Assembly: GCA_010015675.1 (NCBI GenBank)
Contig: ML976992.1
Span: 884,491-948,490, forward strand
Source: Byssothecium circinans
Lineage: Eukaryota; Ascomycota; Dothideomycetes; Pleosporales; Massarinaceae
Direction of reading: 5' to 3'
DNA length: 64,000 nt
The translations under genes were made by a program, and so were the position numbers. Shown one piece after another: positions 46,333 through 57,100 of the stretch. The stretch's first letter is position 1. The number at the start of each line of letters is the position of its first letter. The notes beneath the pieces were generated by a model. The model saw only the letters and a program-made list of their open reading frames with translations, did not search any database and had not been told where the DNA came from.

Positions 46333-47316
46333 CTAACCCACATTCTTGACCGGAGGTTGTATCCTCGTCTTCGTCGGGCCCGTCGTCGCCTCCTCAATCA
46401 ACCTTGCAAAACCCCTCGTCAAGTCTTCCACCTCCGTGCCCTCCGCATTCGCGCTCCCCGCCCACCGAATCTTACAATCCTGATCCACAAGATACACATA
46501 TCCCACCCTCCCATTCAACAGCCCAATCGTCTCCCTAATCCTCTCACTCACCCCCCTTCTCACAACAAAGTACCCCCCCCACTCCTCCCTCCTCTTCTTC
46601 AACCTCAGATTCCACGAAAACAGCGATATAATCCAAGCCTTGAGACTATTCTCCTCGATATTAACATCCACCATCTGTGCAGTCTCCGGATGCTTCGCCA
46701 GCACTTGATGCAACCCCGGATTCACCTCCTTGCTTGTAAACGTCTGGACCTGCGCCGCGCCCCACTCCGAGCTAAACACATTAACCACACTAACCCTCCC
46801 CCTCAGCACACTCGTCGTATCCGTCCCCTTCTGCGCCAACGTATCGCCGTGGAAATTGGGAAAGTACATCGCAGCCTCTTTCTTGAATATCCGCGCATTC
46901 GCCATGAACGTTTTTCCGCTCCGATATTTCCGTATGTTTTTGAAGTCGCGGAAGTAATTCGTGCCCCATTTCTCGACTAGGTCGGCGCGCTTCGCGAGGT
47001 TCCGCTCTGACATGGTCATCCCGCTGTAGTCTTTCTTCACGGGTCTTTCGAGGCCGGTGTTTTGGCCTGGTTGCGGTGGCGTGGTGAAGCCGATGGGGCG
47101 GCCGAGAGGGCGTGGAATGAATGTTTCGCCATCTTTGGGGTCGTTGGATGGGGGCTGCGGTCTCGGGGGAGCGGCGGGGAGACGGAGGAGTGGTGCGGTG
47201 GTGAAGAGTCGAGGGGTTGAGGGGGATAGAAGGGCGCGCGTTTGGCAGCGTAGACAGGCTGAGGTGGGATTGAGGCGAAGGCGTGCCATTGGCGCGGATA
47301 TTCGGGGTTGGAGCAT
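46333..47316 (-). CDS. ATP10: Mitochondrial ATP synthase assembly factor Atp10
   Basis: A single-exon ORF of 327 aa, convergent with GOS1. Atp10 is an inner-membrane protein needed to assemble subunit 6 into the F0 sector. The Arg/Ser/Leu-rich N-terminus (ARLRLNPTSACLRC...) fits a mitochondrial presequence, followed by a Pro-rich linker. The conserved domain includes GMTMSERNLAKRADLVEKW, YFRDFKNIRKYRSGKTFMA, VNVFSSEWGAAQVQTF, the family signature VDVNIEENSLKAWIISLFSW and GYVYLVDQDCKIRWAGSANA. The first in-frame ATG was used; a second Met lies at residue 10. A pogo-type transposon begins 57 bp upstream of this start codon, so the native promoter has been displaced or replaced by transposon sequence. 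Confidence 0.92.
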   Translation of the reverse strand: MLQPRISAPMARLRLNPTSACLRCQTRALLSPSTPRLFTTAPLLRLPAAPPRPQPPSNDPKDGETFIPRPLGRPIGFTTPPQPGQNTGLERPVKKDYSGMTMSERNLAKRADLVEKWGTNYFRDFKNIRKYRSGKTFMANARIFKKEAAMYFPNFHGDTLAQKGTDTTSVLRGRVSVVNVFSSEWGAAQVQTFTSKEVNPGLHQVLAKHPETAQMVDVNIEENSLKAWIISLFSWNLRLKKRREEWGGYFVVRRGVSERIRETIGLLNGRVGYVYLVDQDCKIRWAGSANAEGTEVEDLTRGFARLIEEATTGPTKTRIQPPVKNVG

Positions 47317-47371
47317 TTTGTGAGCTGGTGGGTGGTTGGATGTGGGATCTTGGAAGTTGAAGATTGAGAGT

Positions 47372-47373
47372 TA
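47372..47373. other. Left TA target-site duplication
   Basis: TA directly precedes the CCCGT terminus of the left inverted repeat. Confidence 0.8.
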
Positions 47374-47420
47374 CCCGTGATTCTCGCTTGACGCACGGGC
47401 TCACCTGACGCACACTTTTT
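47374..47420 (+). repeat. Left terminal inverted repeat of the pogo-type element
   Basis: Matches the reverse complement of 49425-49471 at 41 of 47 positions; the mismatches are at TIR positions 6, 7, 15, 35, 41 and 42. It contains two direct copies of TGACGCAC about 18 bp apart, plausible transposase-binding sites. Confidence 0.9.
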
Positions 47421-47460
47421 CTAAAAACCCCACAATTGAAATTAATCTAGCTCCACCAAT

Positions 47461-48490
47461 ATGGACCCAATTGAGGAGGCGCTGACGGCTTTGAAATCCT
47501 TAGAGCTTGGAGAAAAAGTTAACATATCGCAGACTGCCAAAAAGTATGGTGTTGAACGATCTACGCTGTCGCGAAGGTGGCGCGGTGTGCAGGGCTCCCG
47601 TGCAGCCCAATATGAGAACCAACGACTTCTCAACGACCGTCAGGAACAGGAGCTCGTACGATACGTTGATAGGCTCTGCGAGCGAGGGTTACCGCCTACG
47701 AGAAGCATGCTACGCAACTTTGCTACCGAAATAAGCGGCAAACAGGTGGGGAGCTCTTGGCCTGATCGGTTCCTCAAGCGTCACCAACTTAACCTGGTAT
47801 CAAAGTGGACGACTGGTATGGACAAGGATAGGAAGCGAGCTGATTCTGCTCTCAAGTACGCACTCTATTTCGAGCTCTTGAAGCGTAAAATCGAGCAGTA
47901 CGATATTAAGCCTCAGCATACCTACAATATGGACGAGAAAGGCTTTCTCATTAGAGTACTGTCAAAGATGAAGCGCGTCTTCTCCCGACGGAGGTATAAG
48001 GAGGGGGGGATCAAGCAGATGGTTCAGGACGGCAATCGCGAGTGGATTACGACGATTGCTTGCATATGCGCTGATGGATCGTCCCTATCCCCAGGCCTCA
48101 TCTACCAGGCTGTTACGGGTAATATTCAAGACTCATGGCTGCAAGATTTTGATCCTACGATATACAAGGCCTTTTTTGCTTCATCTCCTAGTGGATGGAC
48201 GAACGACAACCTTGGGCTTCAATGGTTGAAGACTATATTTGATCGAGAGACAAAATCTAAGGCTTGACGGCAGTATTGATTGCTTATCCTTGACGGCCAT
48301 GGCTCCCACATCAACATGCGATTCATTTAGTACTGCGACGACAATAAGATCCTCCTAGCCGTCTTTCCTCCTCATAGTACTTATACTCTGCAGCTGCTTG
48401 ACGTTACTTTGTTCCGGCCTCTCTCACAAGCCTATTCGTACGAGGTAGCACGATTTATGGAGGAATCCCAGGCCTTCTCAGCAATTACTA
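47461..48490 (+). pseudogene. Pogo/Fot1-type DDE transposase, interrupted
   Basis: Open from ATG 47461 to a TGA at 48265-48267 (268 codons), then readable in the same frame to the assembly gap with two more stops. The N-terminal psq-type helix-turn-helix (LTALKSLELGEKVNISQTAK) and a CENP-B/Tc5-type DNA-binding HTH (ELVRYVDRLCERGLPPTRSM) are intact. The DDE domain starts with its first catalytic Asp in YNMDEKGF. The second, in LLILDGHGSH, lies after the stop, followed by a PPHSTYTLQLLD segment characteristic of the superfamily. The stops at 48265-48267, 48277-48279 and 48328-48330 are TGA, TGA and TAG, each one transition away from a sense codon. The part under the gap, probably with the third catalytic residue, cannot be read. 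This copy is inactive. Confidence 0.88.
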
Positions 48491-49380
48491 NNNNNNNNNN
48501 NNNNNNNNNNNNNNNNNNNNNNNNNNNNNNNNNNNNNNNNNNNNNNNNNNNNNNNNNNNNNNNNNNNNNNNNNNNNNNNNNNNNNNNNNNNNNNNNNNNN
48601 NNNNNNNNNNNNNNNNNNNNNNNNNNNNNNNNNNNNNNNNNNNNNNNNNNNNNNNNNNNNNNNNNNNNNNNNNNNNNNNNNNNNNNNNNNNNNNNNNNNN
48701 NNNNNNNNNNNNNNNNNNNNNNNNNNNNNNNNNNNNNNNNNNNNNNNNNNNNNNNNNNNNNNNNNNNNNNNNNNNNNNNNNNNNNNNNNNNNNNNNNNNN
48801 NNNNNNNNNNNNNNNNNNNNNNNNNNNNNNNNNNNNNNNNNNNNNNNNNNNNNNNNNNNNNNNNNNNNNNNNNNNNNNNNNNNNNNNNNNNNNNNNNNNN
48901 NNNNNNNNNNNNNNNNNNNNNNNNNNNNNNNNNNNNNNNNNNNNNNNNNNNNNNNNNNNNNNNNNNNNNNNNNNNNNNNNNNNNNNNNNNNNNNNNNNNN
49001 NNNNNNNNNNNNNNNNNNNNNNNNNNNNNNNNNNNNNNNNNNNNNNNNNNNNNNNNNNNNNNNNNNNNNNNNNNNNNNNNNNNNNNNNNNNNNNNNNNNN
49101 NNNNNNNNNNNNNNNNNNNNNNNNNNNNNNNNNNNNNNNNNNNNNNNNNNNNNNNNNNNNNNNNNNNNNNNNNNNNNNNNNNNNNNNNNNNNNNNNNNNN
49201 NNNNNNNNNNNNNNNNNNNNNNNNNNNNNNNNNNNNNNNNNNNNNNNNNNNNNNNNNNNNNNNNNNNNNNNNNNNNNNNNNNNNNNNNNNNNNNNNNNNN
49301 NNNNNNNNNNNNNNNNNNNNNNNNNNNNNNNNNNNNNNNNNNNNNNNNNNNNNNNNNNNNNNNNNNNNNNNNNNNNNNNN
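48491..49380. other. Assembly gap (890 Ns)
   Basis: Unresolved bases inside the transposon. Any ORF crossing it is an artefact. A gap here fits collapse or ambiguity among several genomic copies of the element. Confidence 0.99.
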
Positions 49381-49424
49381 TGTGTGAGGCTCAGTAGGCT
49401 GAAAAGCATTTGAAGATGCTCGGC

Positions 49425-49471
49425 AAAAACCGTGCGCCAGGTGAGCCCGTGCGTCACGCGAGAAAAACGGG
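49425..49471 (-). repeat. Right terminal inverted repeat of the pogo-type element
   Basis: Inverted partner of 47374-47420. It ends in ACGGG directly against the TA at 49472-49473. Confidence 0.9.
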
Positions 49472-49473
49472 TA
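49472..49473. other. Right TA target-site duplication
   Basis: TA directly follows the ACGGG terminus, completing the TA duplication expected for Tc1/mariner insertions. Confidence 0.8.
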
Positions 49474-49759
49474 TGTCATCATGCTTGGCGTGGGCTCGCC
49501 TACCTTGACTTTCGTCGCCTTCTTTCCTCATCTAACATTTTGTTTGAGAGATTGTGGGACTTACCGATACTATCAAAATAAATTATTCCGCTTGCTTGTA
49601 CCGATACGAAGAGACAGGCTACCTACCATGTCCACAAAAACCTTCGAAGCCGATTAATCTCCTTTACGCTGCCTTGCTTGATCAATATAACCAAAGATCA
49701 CTGCCTTATAGATGAACATTAACAGTCACTCGTCCCTCCGAACCTCATCTCAACAGGCT

Positions 49760-51028
49760 CTACGATGGCTTCTTCGTCCAAAACTTCGACAACCCCACGT
49801 CCCCCGCTCTCCCAGCCCTGACACGCCGTCTAACAATCCCCTCCGTAGCAGGCTCCTTTTTCTGTTCCTCCAACAGCTGCCTATAAAACGCCATCGCCGT
49901 CCCTGGCCGATTCATCCGCCTCGGCCACCCCCTCTTCCACTCCTCAAACTCCTCCAAGCTCTCCCCCAAACACCACCGAAAATCCAAACATCCTTCCGGC
50001 AACGGCATCTCAATCTTGATAACAAACCCCAAGTCCCGCATCTTATAGTACCAATCCGCGAGGTCATCTAGGATACGCAGTGCATTCTTTGGCGAGCGCG
50101 TCGATCCTGTGCGGCTTAATTGGATGGTGATGGCGGTCTTGTAGTGTAGGTCTTGGAGTAGGTCGAGGCATTCGATGTTGAGGGGGTTGGGCGTTTTTTC
50201 TGAATGGACTTTGAATTTCAGGGTTAGGTGTTTGATGGTGCTGAATAGATCGAGGTTTAGGCCGAATGGTTGGATGGCGAAGAAGCTGGGGATTAGTTCT
50301 TCGGGGTGTTTGAAGCCTTTGAGTTGGATGTGCGTTTGGCTTATGTATGCTTCGGCTAGCTCTTGCGCGGTCTGGGGGTTTACTTTCTCTGTATCTGAAA
50401 GGTACTGAGTAATCAGCAAAGCATACTTGCCGCCGCGGAGCCTGATGGCTAACTCAGCTGGCAGCTAGGTTCTGCGTACCTAGTAATAGAGCTAGATTGT
50501 TCTTAGAGAAACATGTCTCGAATTCCTCTTGGATAGACTCCGTGTAAGGCGGCGAGCATCCATTCTTCATGTTATCAAGTTCAGACTCTAAATGCGTATC
50601 CGCAACCGCATATTCATAAATCATAGCACGCAACTCGCGGGGCAGTCGGTGGTGGAAGTCTCGCACCCATAGATAGTAGAAGTAGCGATTATATGCCCCA
50701 ACTGCACCGCGAAGAGCACTAAACAAAAGTCAAAAAACTATACATGATCTAGCGCGGAGTGGGTATCTACGTACGCTGTGTTGGGGTCTCTTGCTGGACT
50801 GTCACGCTGCTGTCGTCGCAATTCCCAGATCTTTTCGCGCCGCTTCTGTAAACGCTGGATTTCTTTCTCAAGGTCGAAGTCTTCCTGCAAAAGGTCTTGA
50901 TAGCTGTATGGAGGAGTTACTGATGTGATTGGGGAGATATCATGGTAGTGGGCGTGGGCTGCGCACTGCTTTTTGGTGAGGTGCTCTGTTAGGAGCGCTT
51001 TGCGAAGGTCGGCTATGATGGCGTCCAT
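49760..51028 (-). CDS. Hypothetical fungal protein with LPRELR-MIYEY motif
   Basis: Three exons on the minus strand, 51028-50775, 50718-50480 and 50394-49760, give about 375 aa. I do not recognise a characterised family. The first exon is a charged coiled coil (DLEKEIQRLQKRREKIWELR). The second contains FHHRLPRELRAMIYEYAVAD, a motif very common in uncharacterised fungal proteins that often resemble F-box or BTB-associated receptors. The third has an amphipathic segment, FGLNLDLFSTIKHLTLKFKV, and a basic C-terminus. The second intron could end at several AGs: the nearest in-frame one would make a 31-nt intron, which is too short, so the acceptor at 50395 (85-nt intron) was chosen. Function unknown. 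Confidence 0.6.
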
Positions 51029-52076
51029 TGCTAAAAGGTAGAGGAATATTGTTTTGGGTCAATATATTTTCAAATAGCAGATAGATTCTTATGATTTGGT
51101 AGAGTATTCAGATGTTGTGTTTTTATAAGCATTGGAGTGTGACTCAACGGCCCCGAGTTCGTGATGTTGGGGTCATACCTTACTAGCTGACCTTAATATA
51201 GTTCTTCGAAACATATTGAGCACTCTATTTAGCCCCCGCTATCTCAACAAACACCTTGCTACACTACTTGAGACCCGTTCTCTACCTGATTATGACCTCA
51301 AGTCCGCCTTACTTTGATCCTAGCAAACCCCCCGGCCGAACGCACTTGGAGCTACCAACTACGAGCGCACGGCAATAGAGATAACGCCCTTCGTGTAAGG
51401 CGTTTGCAAGTAGGCATCAGAGATATATGTTAAAGTTTGTATTGAGACAATTCCTTAAGGAGATTTCATTTATGACACTTACGCGCTGCCTGCGTCCACA
51501 TGCAGTAAACCCCCAGAGAATAGTCTCGGTAAAGCCTCTTCACGGCACCTATCCGCATTGCAAATTTCCAGATGTCGTAGCCTTAGTTGCGGCCCGAAAG
51601 TTCAATAGTTTGATAGGAAATGAGCCTAGAGCAACTTAGTGCCGTGCTGCATTACCATAATGCCCAGAGTTAAGTCTATCGATATTGATGTAGAAGCCAC
51701 AGGACCGAGGAAGACCAGATAAACAATAGCAAGCTACACAACAGCAAGCTACACAACTCCAGGTCGATTTTCAGCATAAATAAAGTGACTTCGAGGAAGA
51801 CGGGGTTTCTCGATCCTCTGTAGTATGTACCAACGCGGAGCTTGCGCTAGTACATAAGCGGTATAGTCGACCAATGGGCAACGCTCGCTAAGACAAAGAG
51901 GCAAAGTCAGGATCTTTCTTTCACTCGACACTCAACACACAGCGGGCCTTGAACCAGCTCTTCTACTTAAATATCCTCTCTTTCACCTCTCCTCAGCCAC
52001 GGCAAGGCATATTGGCTGCGGGTTCAGATACACCGACACCGTCGCCGTTACTTAGCTCGCATGTGCACAACACACC
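51029..52076. promoter_or_regulatory. Divergent interval between two uncharacterised genes
   Basis: 1048 bp between start codons of opposite strands. A two-copy tandem AGCAAGCTACACAAC lies near 51727-51757. No supported gene. Confidence 0.4.
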
Positions 52077-53138
52077 ATGCCACTCCTTCAACTTCCCCCC
52101 GAAACCCTATTCCAGATTTTCGATTATGTCGGCTCATCGTATTTCCGCTCGGACCTCTCACGTCTAACAGTATCCAAGCAGTGGAGCAAATTTGCCCACA
52201 CCGAGTGCTTCCTGGATTTCTACGTTACTCAGAAGACACTACGACGCTTGATCTCCTCTCCATATGTGGAATTAAGTGCATCTCTAGTGAAAGATAGCAT
52301 GAAAACTTTGGACCTGGACTTGGAGGGATTCCAGGACTGGGACTCCATTCCGCCGTCCCAACACGATTCGCAGGCTGCCAATGTGACAGCCTGGAATGGC
52401 GCTCATGGACGCGCGGTGCGCGCAGCCTGGACAACAGAGCTGAATAATGACCTACTCTACCTCTCCACCATCGTCAAGCAATCGCAGAAGTTGCGTATCC
52501 TACGCATCCAAGCCACCAGTGAACTGCATCCACAACTCCTAACACGCCGCGACTACCTTTTTCTATCCACACTACGCGATTTCTTATCAGTCAGCAATAT
52601 AACTTGTCTGGAGCTGGATCTATGCGGTACTCGACTTAGACCGCTTCAAAACCAAGACCACGGTGAAGAAATCCATATCTGCAGGAGTATCGCCGCGCTT
52701 CTTACTAAGCTACGACGTTTGCGACTGCGCATGCGCACTATCTGTGCCGATGTTCTAAAACCTCGACAAGATAGCACCGAGCTATGTTTGAACGAGGTAC
52801 TCATCAACCTCGGTCTATCCAACGAGTCACCCCTGATAACCTCGACGATGCACGCCACATGTTGCGGTTCCTCTCCAGGGGGAATTCTTCAATTGAAAGC
52901 GGATATGGAGGAGCAGGCACAAGTTCTCGTGGCGCAGATGGAGGCCCCGAAAATAGTGAGGATCTTGACGCATGCGCCTCCGCACATTGAAATGCGGGCG
53001 TTCGATGCCTTGACTGGAAGAAACGTCAAGCTGAGCGAGGGTGCGGAGTGGGATGACGACGGCGAGGTTATCGAGGACGAAGTGTTGGAGGAGAGTTCGA
53101 GCGAGATTTCGGACCTGTCTTCAGACGACAATGCATAG
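52077..53138 (+). CDS. F-box-like domain protein
   Basis: An intronless ORF of 353 aa. The N-terminus LLQLPPETLFQIFDYVG with RSDLSRLTVSKQW fits a degenerate F-box, which normally binds Skp1 and recruits substrates to an SCF ubiquitin ligase. The rest has Leu-rich segments (SQKLRILRIQATSEL, ITCLELDLCGTRLRPL, LLTKLRRLRLRMR) suggestive of irregular leucine-rich repeats, and an acidic Ser-rich tail (about residues 325-353). Fungi carry many such genes and few have known substrates. The family call rests on the motif pattern alone. Confidence 0.65.
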   Translation: MPLLQLPPETLFQIFDYVGSSYFRSDLSRLTVSKQWSKFAHTECFLDFYVTQKTLRRLISSPYVELSASLVKDSMKTLDLDLEGFQDWDSIPPSQHDSQAANVTAWNGAHGRAVRAAWTTELNNDLLYLSTIVKQSQKLRILRIQATSELHPQLLTRRDYLFLSTLRDFLSVSNITCLELDLCGTRLRPLQNQDHGEEIHICRSIAALLTKLRRLRLRMRTICADVLKPRQDSTELCLNEVLINLGLSNESPLITSTMHATCCGSSPGGILQLKADMEEQAQVLVAQMEAPKIVRILTHAPPHIEMRAFDALTGRNVKLSEGAEWDDDGEVIEDEVLEESSSEISDLSSDDNA

Positions 53139-54164
53139 CCATCAGTGGCGGAAAGAGCCCTGTCGCGGCGGTCCTGGAAGACACTTTCTGGCGGAGGCTG
53201 GCTTGAACGGACGTAATGTCACGAGTGCTTCGAGGCTGAGAAAGCTCGATTCCCCACCCCTCCCTATGCTTCTTAGACGGATTTCGATGCATGTAATGGC
53301 AACTAAGCGATTTGGCACGATTCTCTGCTTATGTCCGTCTCCTAACAGACTTCATTCATTGTCACTTTTAAACCCAATCTGATTAATGAAATACTCTTGA
53401 TACATCACAACTAACTTCTCTCCAACGTGCTCCCTAATACAAGTAAACTATCTATCCCCCAAGAGAGCTAGATATTCCAGCGTACCTAAAACGGAAGTCA
53501 CGTGTTTCACGAGGCTCCAGGGCTGCATTATGCCTGAAAGGTCATTGATGATTCATTGGCCAGCTTGGTAATATTGAGTTCATTGGACTGCGCAGCATAC
53601 AATTGGCTACATATTTTTTCAAGTGGGCCTTTGCGTCGTTGCAGACTGTGCTCCGAAGAATTAGACGCCTTTATACGCTGGACTGTCTTGGGTACGCAAA
53701 GGAAGTTTCATCCTTTTTTTTGGCAGCGTATGCAGCGAGCGCAGACTAGCTAGTGGTATGTAATAAATTAGAGCGCGGGTGGCAAAAAACGTGACTATAA
53801 TTCCACCCGTGCACGTGAGTACTTTCGCACCTAGGGCACTGCTGAACAGAGAAAAGGCAAATGGAGGACTCATGCGAAGGACGAGAAATGTGATTTTTGA
53901 TAGGCTCGCTAAAATACCTCATAAGCGCTATGCTGTTTTCAGCCTAGCTTTTTGCGGCGCTGCAACTTCTGTGAGTAGAAGAAATAGAGCCATTGTACGC
54001 TATACCAAGTTAGGATATAAGTACGCCCCAGAAGCACGTACTGATGTCCTGAATTCGTCGTGTACTGGCAAAATTCAAAGGCCTGAATGATGTTTAGTTA
54101 AACACTCAACTATGTCAAGCATCTAATGTGCTCCTTTAGGCAACAGTGTCTCATAACTAATTTA
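53139..54164. other. Intergenic interval with a dispersed-repeat copy
   Basis: 1026 bp between the F-box-like gene and the 3' end of the NACHT gene. Moderately AT-rich. Its ORFs are unsupported. It contains one copy of the repeat pair described separately (53751-53812). Confidence 0.5.
53751..53812 (-). repeat. Dispersed repeat, copy B
   Basis: On the minus strand this 62-bp segment aligns with 62996-63059 on the plus strand. Shared blocks are GCACGGGTGG, then TTTTGCCACCCGCGCTCTAA and a CCACTA end. GGGTGG and CCACCC inside the repeat could pair as a short stem. Both copies are too short to name a family; they may be termini of a MITE or hAT-like relic. Confidence 0.65.
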
Positions 54165-57100
54165 TTATATAGGTGTTGAGACATTTGGTGTGAGCGAAGC
54201 GGAATTTGAGCTTTCAGCACCCTCTTCCTCTTGTTGCGGAAGTATACAAAGTCGACCTTTCTCACTTTTCCAGTGTCGATTGAGCATATCTCCTCTATTA
54301 AACTCCTTCCCACATCCCCACAACGACCCATTCTTCAACGTACCACCGCAACAGAACTTCTTCGCATTCGAGTGAGACGTAGTTTGATGCCTCGTTAGGT
54401 CCCACTGTCTCACAAATCGCTGTCCACAGGTCCTACACACAAACCTCTTGACATTCGTTCCACTGTGCTTCAATTGGACATGGTTCTTGAGCGAGTGCTT
54501 ACGGGTGAAGGACTGGCCACAACCGTCGCAGTCGAAGGAAACCTTTTCAGGCGGGAACTCTGGGTATTCGGCGTCGTCGTCATCTAGACTTATCGTGCCA
54601 TGCGAGTCTGTTTCGTGCTTCTGAAGATCTTTCAAGGTCGCGCATCCGAGTGTAGAGATATGACAACCTGGAAAGGAGCAAAAGTAAGCTCGGTCATGTT
54701 TTAGAACATGATCATCGCGTTCCTGTTTCGTCGTGAACCCGCTGTAGAACCATACACAATTGACTCGGGGACATTTAAAGATGTGAGACCCGTACATTTG
54801 TTGGAACTTGTGCGGATCGGCAATGGAAAAGTTCCCGTCTTCTAGGTGGGTGCGTATCTGCTTCAACGAATTATGGATTGTGAGGACTTCTTCGTTGGAC
54901 GAAGATTTTGCGGGCGCAAGGAGCTGTCGCTTAGCGAGGTAGATGGCAGAAGCAACGCGATCGATATTATCTTTCTTGCAAAATGTTTTCAGGCGATCCG
55001 TGATATACTTCGGAATGTTGATTACAGGCGCAGTTTGGGGACGTTTCCAGTACATGTCGATGAAGAGTTCGATAACTTCGGAGAGTTCTTGGAGACCTTC
55101 TGCAGCCTGTTTCATTGACAAAGTCTTCTCAACATGTCGGCACCAGTATGCATATGCGTAATTAAAGAATCCGCAGTAGCCAAGTTCAATATACAAGCCA
55201 ATGTCGGAAAGGCCATCATCTGCATCGAAACAAGGGAACTTGAGATAACCCAAACAGAGCAGAGTTAGGGAAAGTTCTTCGGCAGCTATGTCGACCACGT
55301 TCTTCTCAACCAGGTATCTGAGCTTGTTAGTCCAAAAGCTAATAGCTGGCAGACGTCGATCACAAACCTTTTAGTAGTGTGGTGGACGAGGTCAACAGTG
55401 TCATCTGTACGGACTTCCACGAGCGAGCCGCAAAGCTCTTTGGAATCAACAACAAACCGATCCTGCTCCCAGTTTATGGTTTGCTCGTCTAAGTTGATGG
55501 CCACGGCGCACTGAATCTCTCTCCACTTGAGCGGTCTTTTTGCGCATACAAGCCAGCTTAGCAGCTTCTTCGAATCTGATGACGACACGCCACCTTCTCC
55601 AAATACTCTCTGCGTTATTCTCGAATACCTATAAAGTTAATTGGGTATCAAACATCCACAGTATTGGACTCACACTTCGTCCAAACGAAACGGCCCCTGA
55701 GGGAATGTTGCTGCGGAAAGCTCTTCATTCAACTTCCCGACAGACGTCTGGTGGTAAAGGTAGGAACTCATCAGCCTTGCAAAAAGGAACATACCTGTCT
55801 CAAATTTTAGTTTATATCTTGAGCATTTTCTGGAACGTACATACCGTCCGCCTTCTCTGTGACGATGTCTTCGATATAGCTCTGTCGCTCTTGGTCTAGA
55901 CCAAATTTGTTTTGGATCTTAGAACTCCAGATCCTCGCATAAGATCGAATATCTTTTGCAGAATCGCTCTGAGTGACTTTCAGCGATACCATCCTGGCGA
56001 AATCTTTCGCCGCAGCGCTATCATCCTGGCTGACAAACAAGCACCGCAGTGAATCTTTGGCGTTATCACCAAGTGTTTCCCATATTCCCTCAAAAGTTGA
56101 AACTATCTCTTTCCTATGGTCCCTGTCACACTCGTCGATCCCGTCTAGGATGATGTATAATTTCTGGAAGCTTTTGGTCGCCGTCTTGAGCAGCTCCTTC
56201 GCGAGAGAATCGGTCTCTAGGGTAGTTTGACCACTTTTTGAAGCTTTGTCGTAGAACGAGGTCAGGAGCCCTTCATCTTGATGGAATAATTGAGCGAGTA
56301 CACCGCGTGCCACTCTGAGGAATGTATTTCGTTCAGCGTCCTGATACTTGCAGTAAAAGAAAGCCACAGTCACCCCCTGTAGTTTTCGAGCTTCTTCAAT
56401 CACAAGTGAAGCTAGGATTGTTTTTCCTAACCTATTAGAAAATTACACGTTGCAAGAAAGGGGAAACTCACCCGCTCCAGGTATACCGGTCAGCCAAAGG
56501 AGCTCATTCGAGCAAAAGTCCGGATCAAACCAGGAATGAAAGCGGTTCGTTTTCAAGAGCCATTGCCCCGTTCCAGGATAGGCATGCCGGGCCATTGAGT
56601 ATTGTTCTTGATCCGCTTCGTACTTTGCAGCCGAGAGCCATTGATTCACCCTATCTCTCTGTCTTCTCAGCTCTGTCTGTTGCTGCGACTCCAGCGTCCT
56701 GTTTGCCGTCTCTTGAGACCGTATTATCTCGGAAAATTGTACGATATTGGCTTGAGTCTCGATGAGCAATCGATGCTCTCGCATGTTCAGCAGAATTCCA
56801 TCGAACTCAGTGCTGAAGTTTCTCCAGACCGCATGAAACAGTTGCTTCCACATAGGACTCTTGAAGTACCTCATAGCTTTCCAGTGAAACCTTAATATAT
56901 CTTCGTATAGCAGGCTGAGAACGCGGCCCATGTGGGGGCTGCTGTGGAAATGCTGTGCGTACTGGACAAGTAGCGGGAATACCTCCCCGATACGCTGATA
57001 GGCGTTCATCAACGCATCGAAAGCTTCGGCAAACGTGCATGCTATTTGGAGAAGGAACTTCATAGGACCCCAGACAAATGCCAGCACCTCGCTGGTATTC

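Larger units (their letters stand above)
47374..49471 (+). mobile_element. Fot1/pogo-type (Tc1/mariner superfamily) DNA transposon
   Basis: The element is bounded by 47-bp terminal inverted repeats (41 of 47 positions match) and flanked on both sides by TA, the target-site duplication of this superfamily. The outermost bases are CCCGT on the left and ACGGG on the right. One transposase gene reads rightward. Length is 2098 bp as assembled, but 890 of those are Ns, so the true length is uncertain; known fungal Fot1-like elements are about 1.8-2.1 kb. In-frame stops make this copy non-autonomous. It is inserted 57 bp upstream of ATP10. Confidence 0.9.

Noticed and set aside
46357..46980. 207-codon plus-strand ORF
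   Set aside because: Antisense shadow of ATP10, dominated by Pro, Arg, His and Leu.
48409..49482. Long ORFs on both strands across 48.4-49.5 kb
   Set aside because: They are open only because of the run of Ns.
50449..50479. 31-nt intron in the hypothetical protein at 49760-51028
   Set aside because: In phase, but shorter than credible fungal introns; a more distant in-phase acceptor gives 85 nt.
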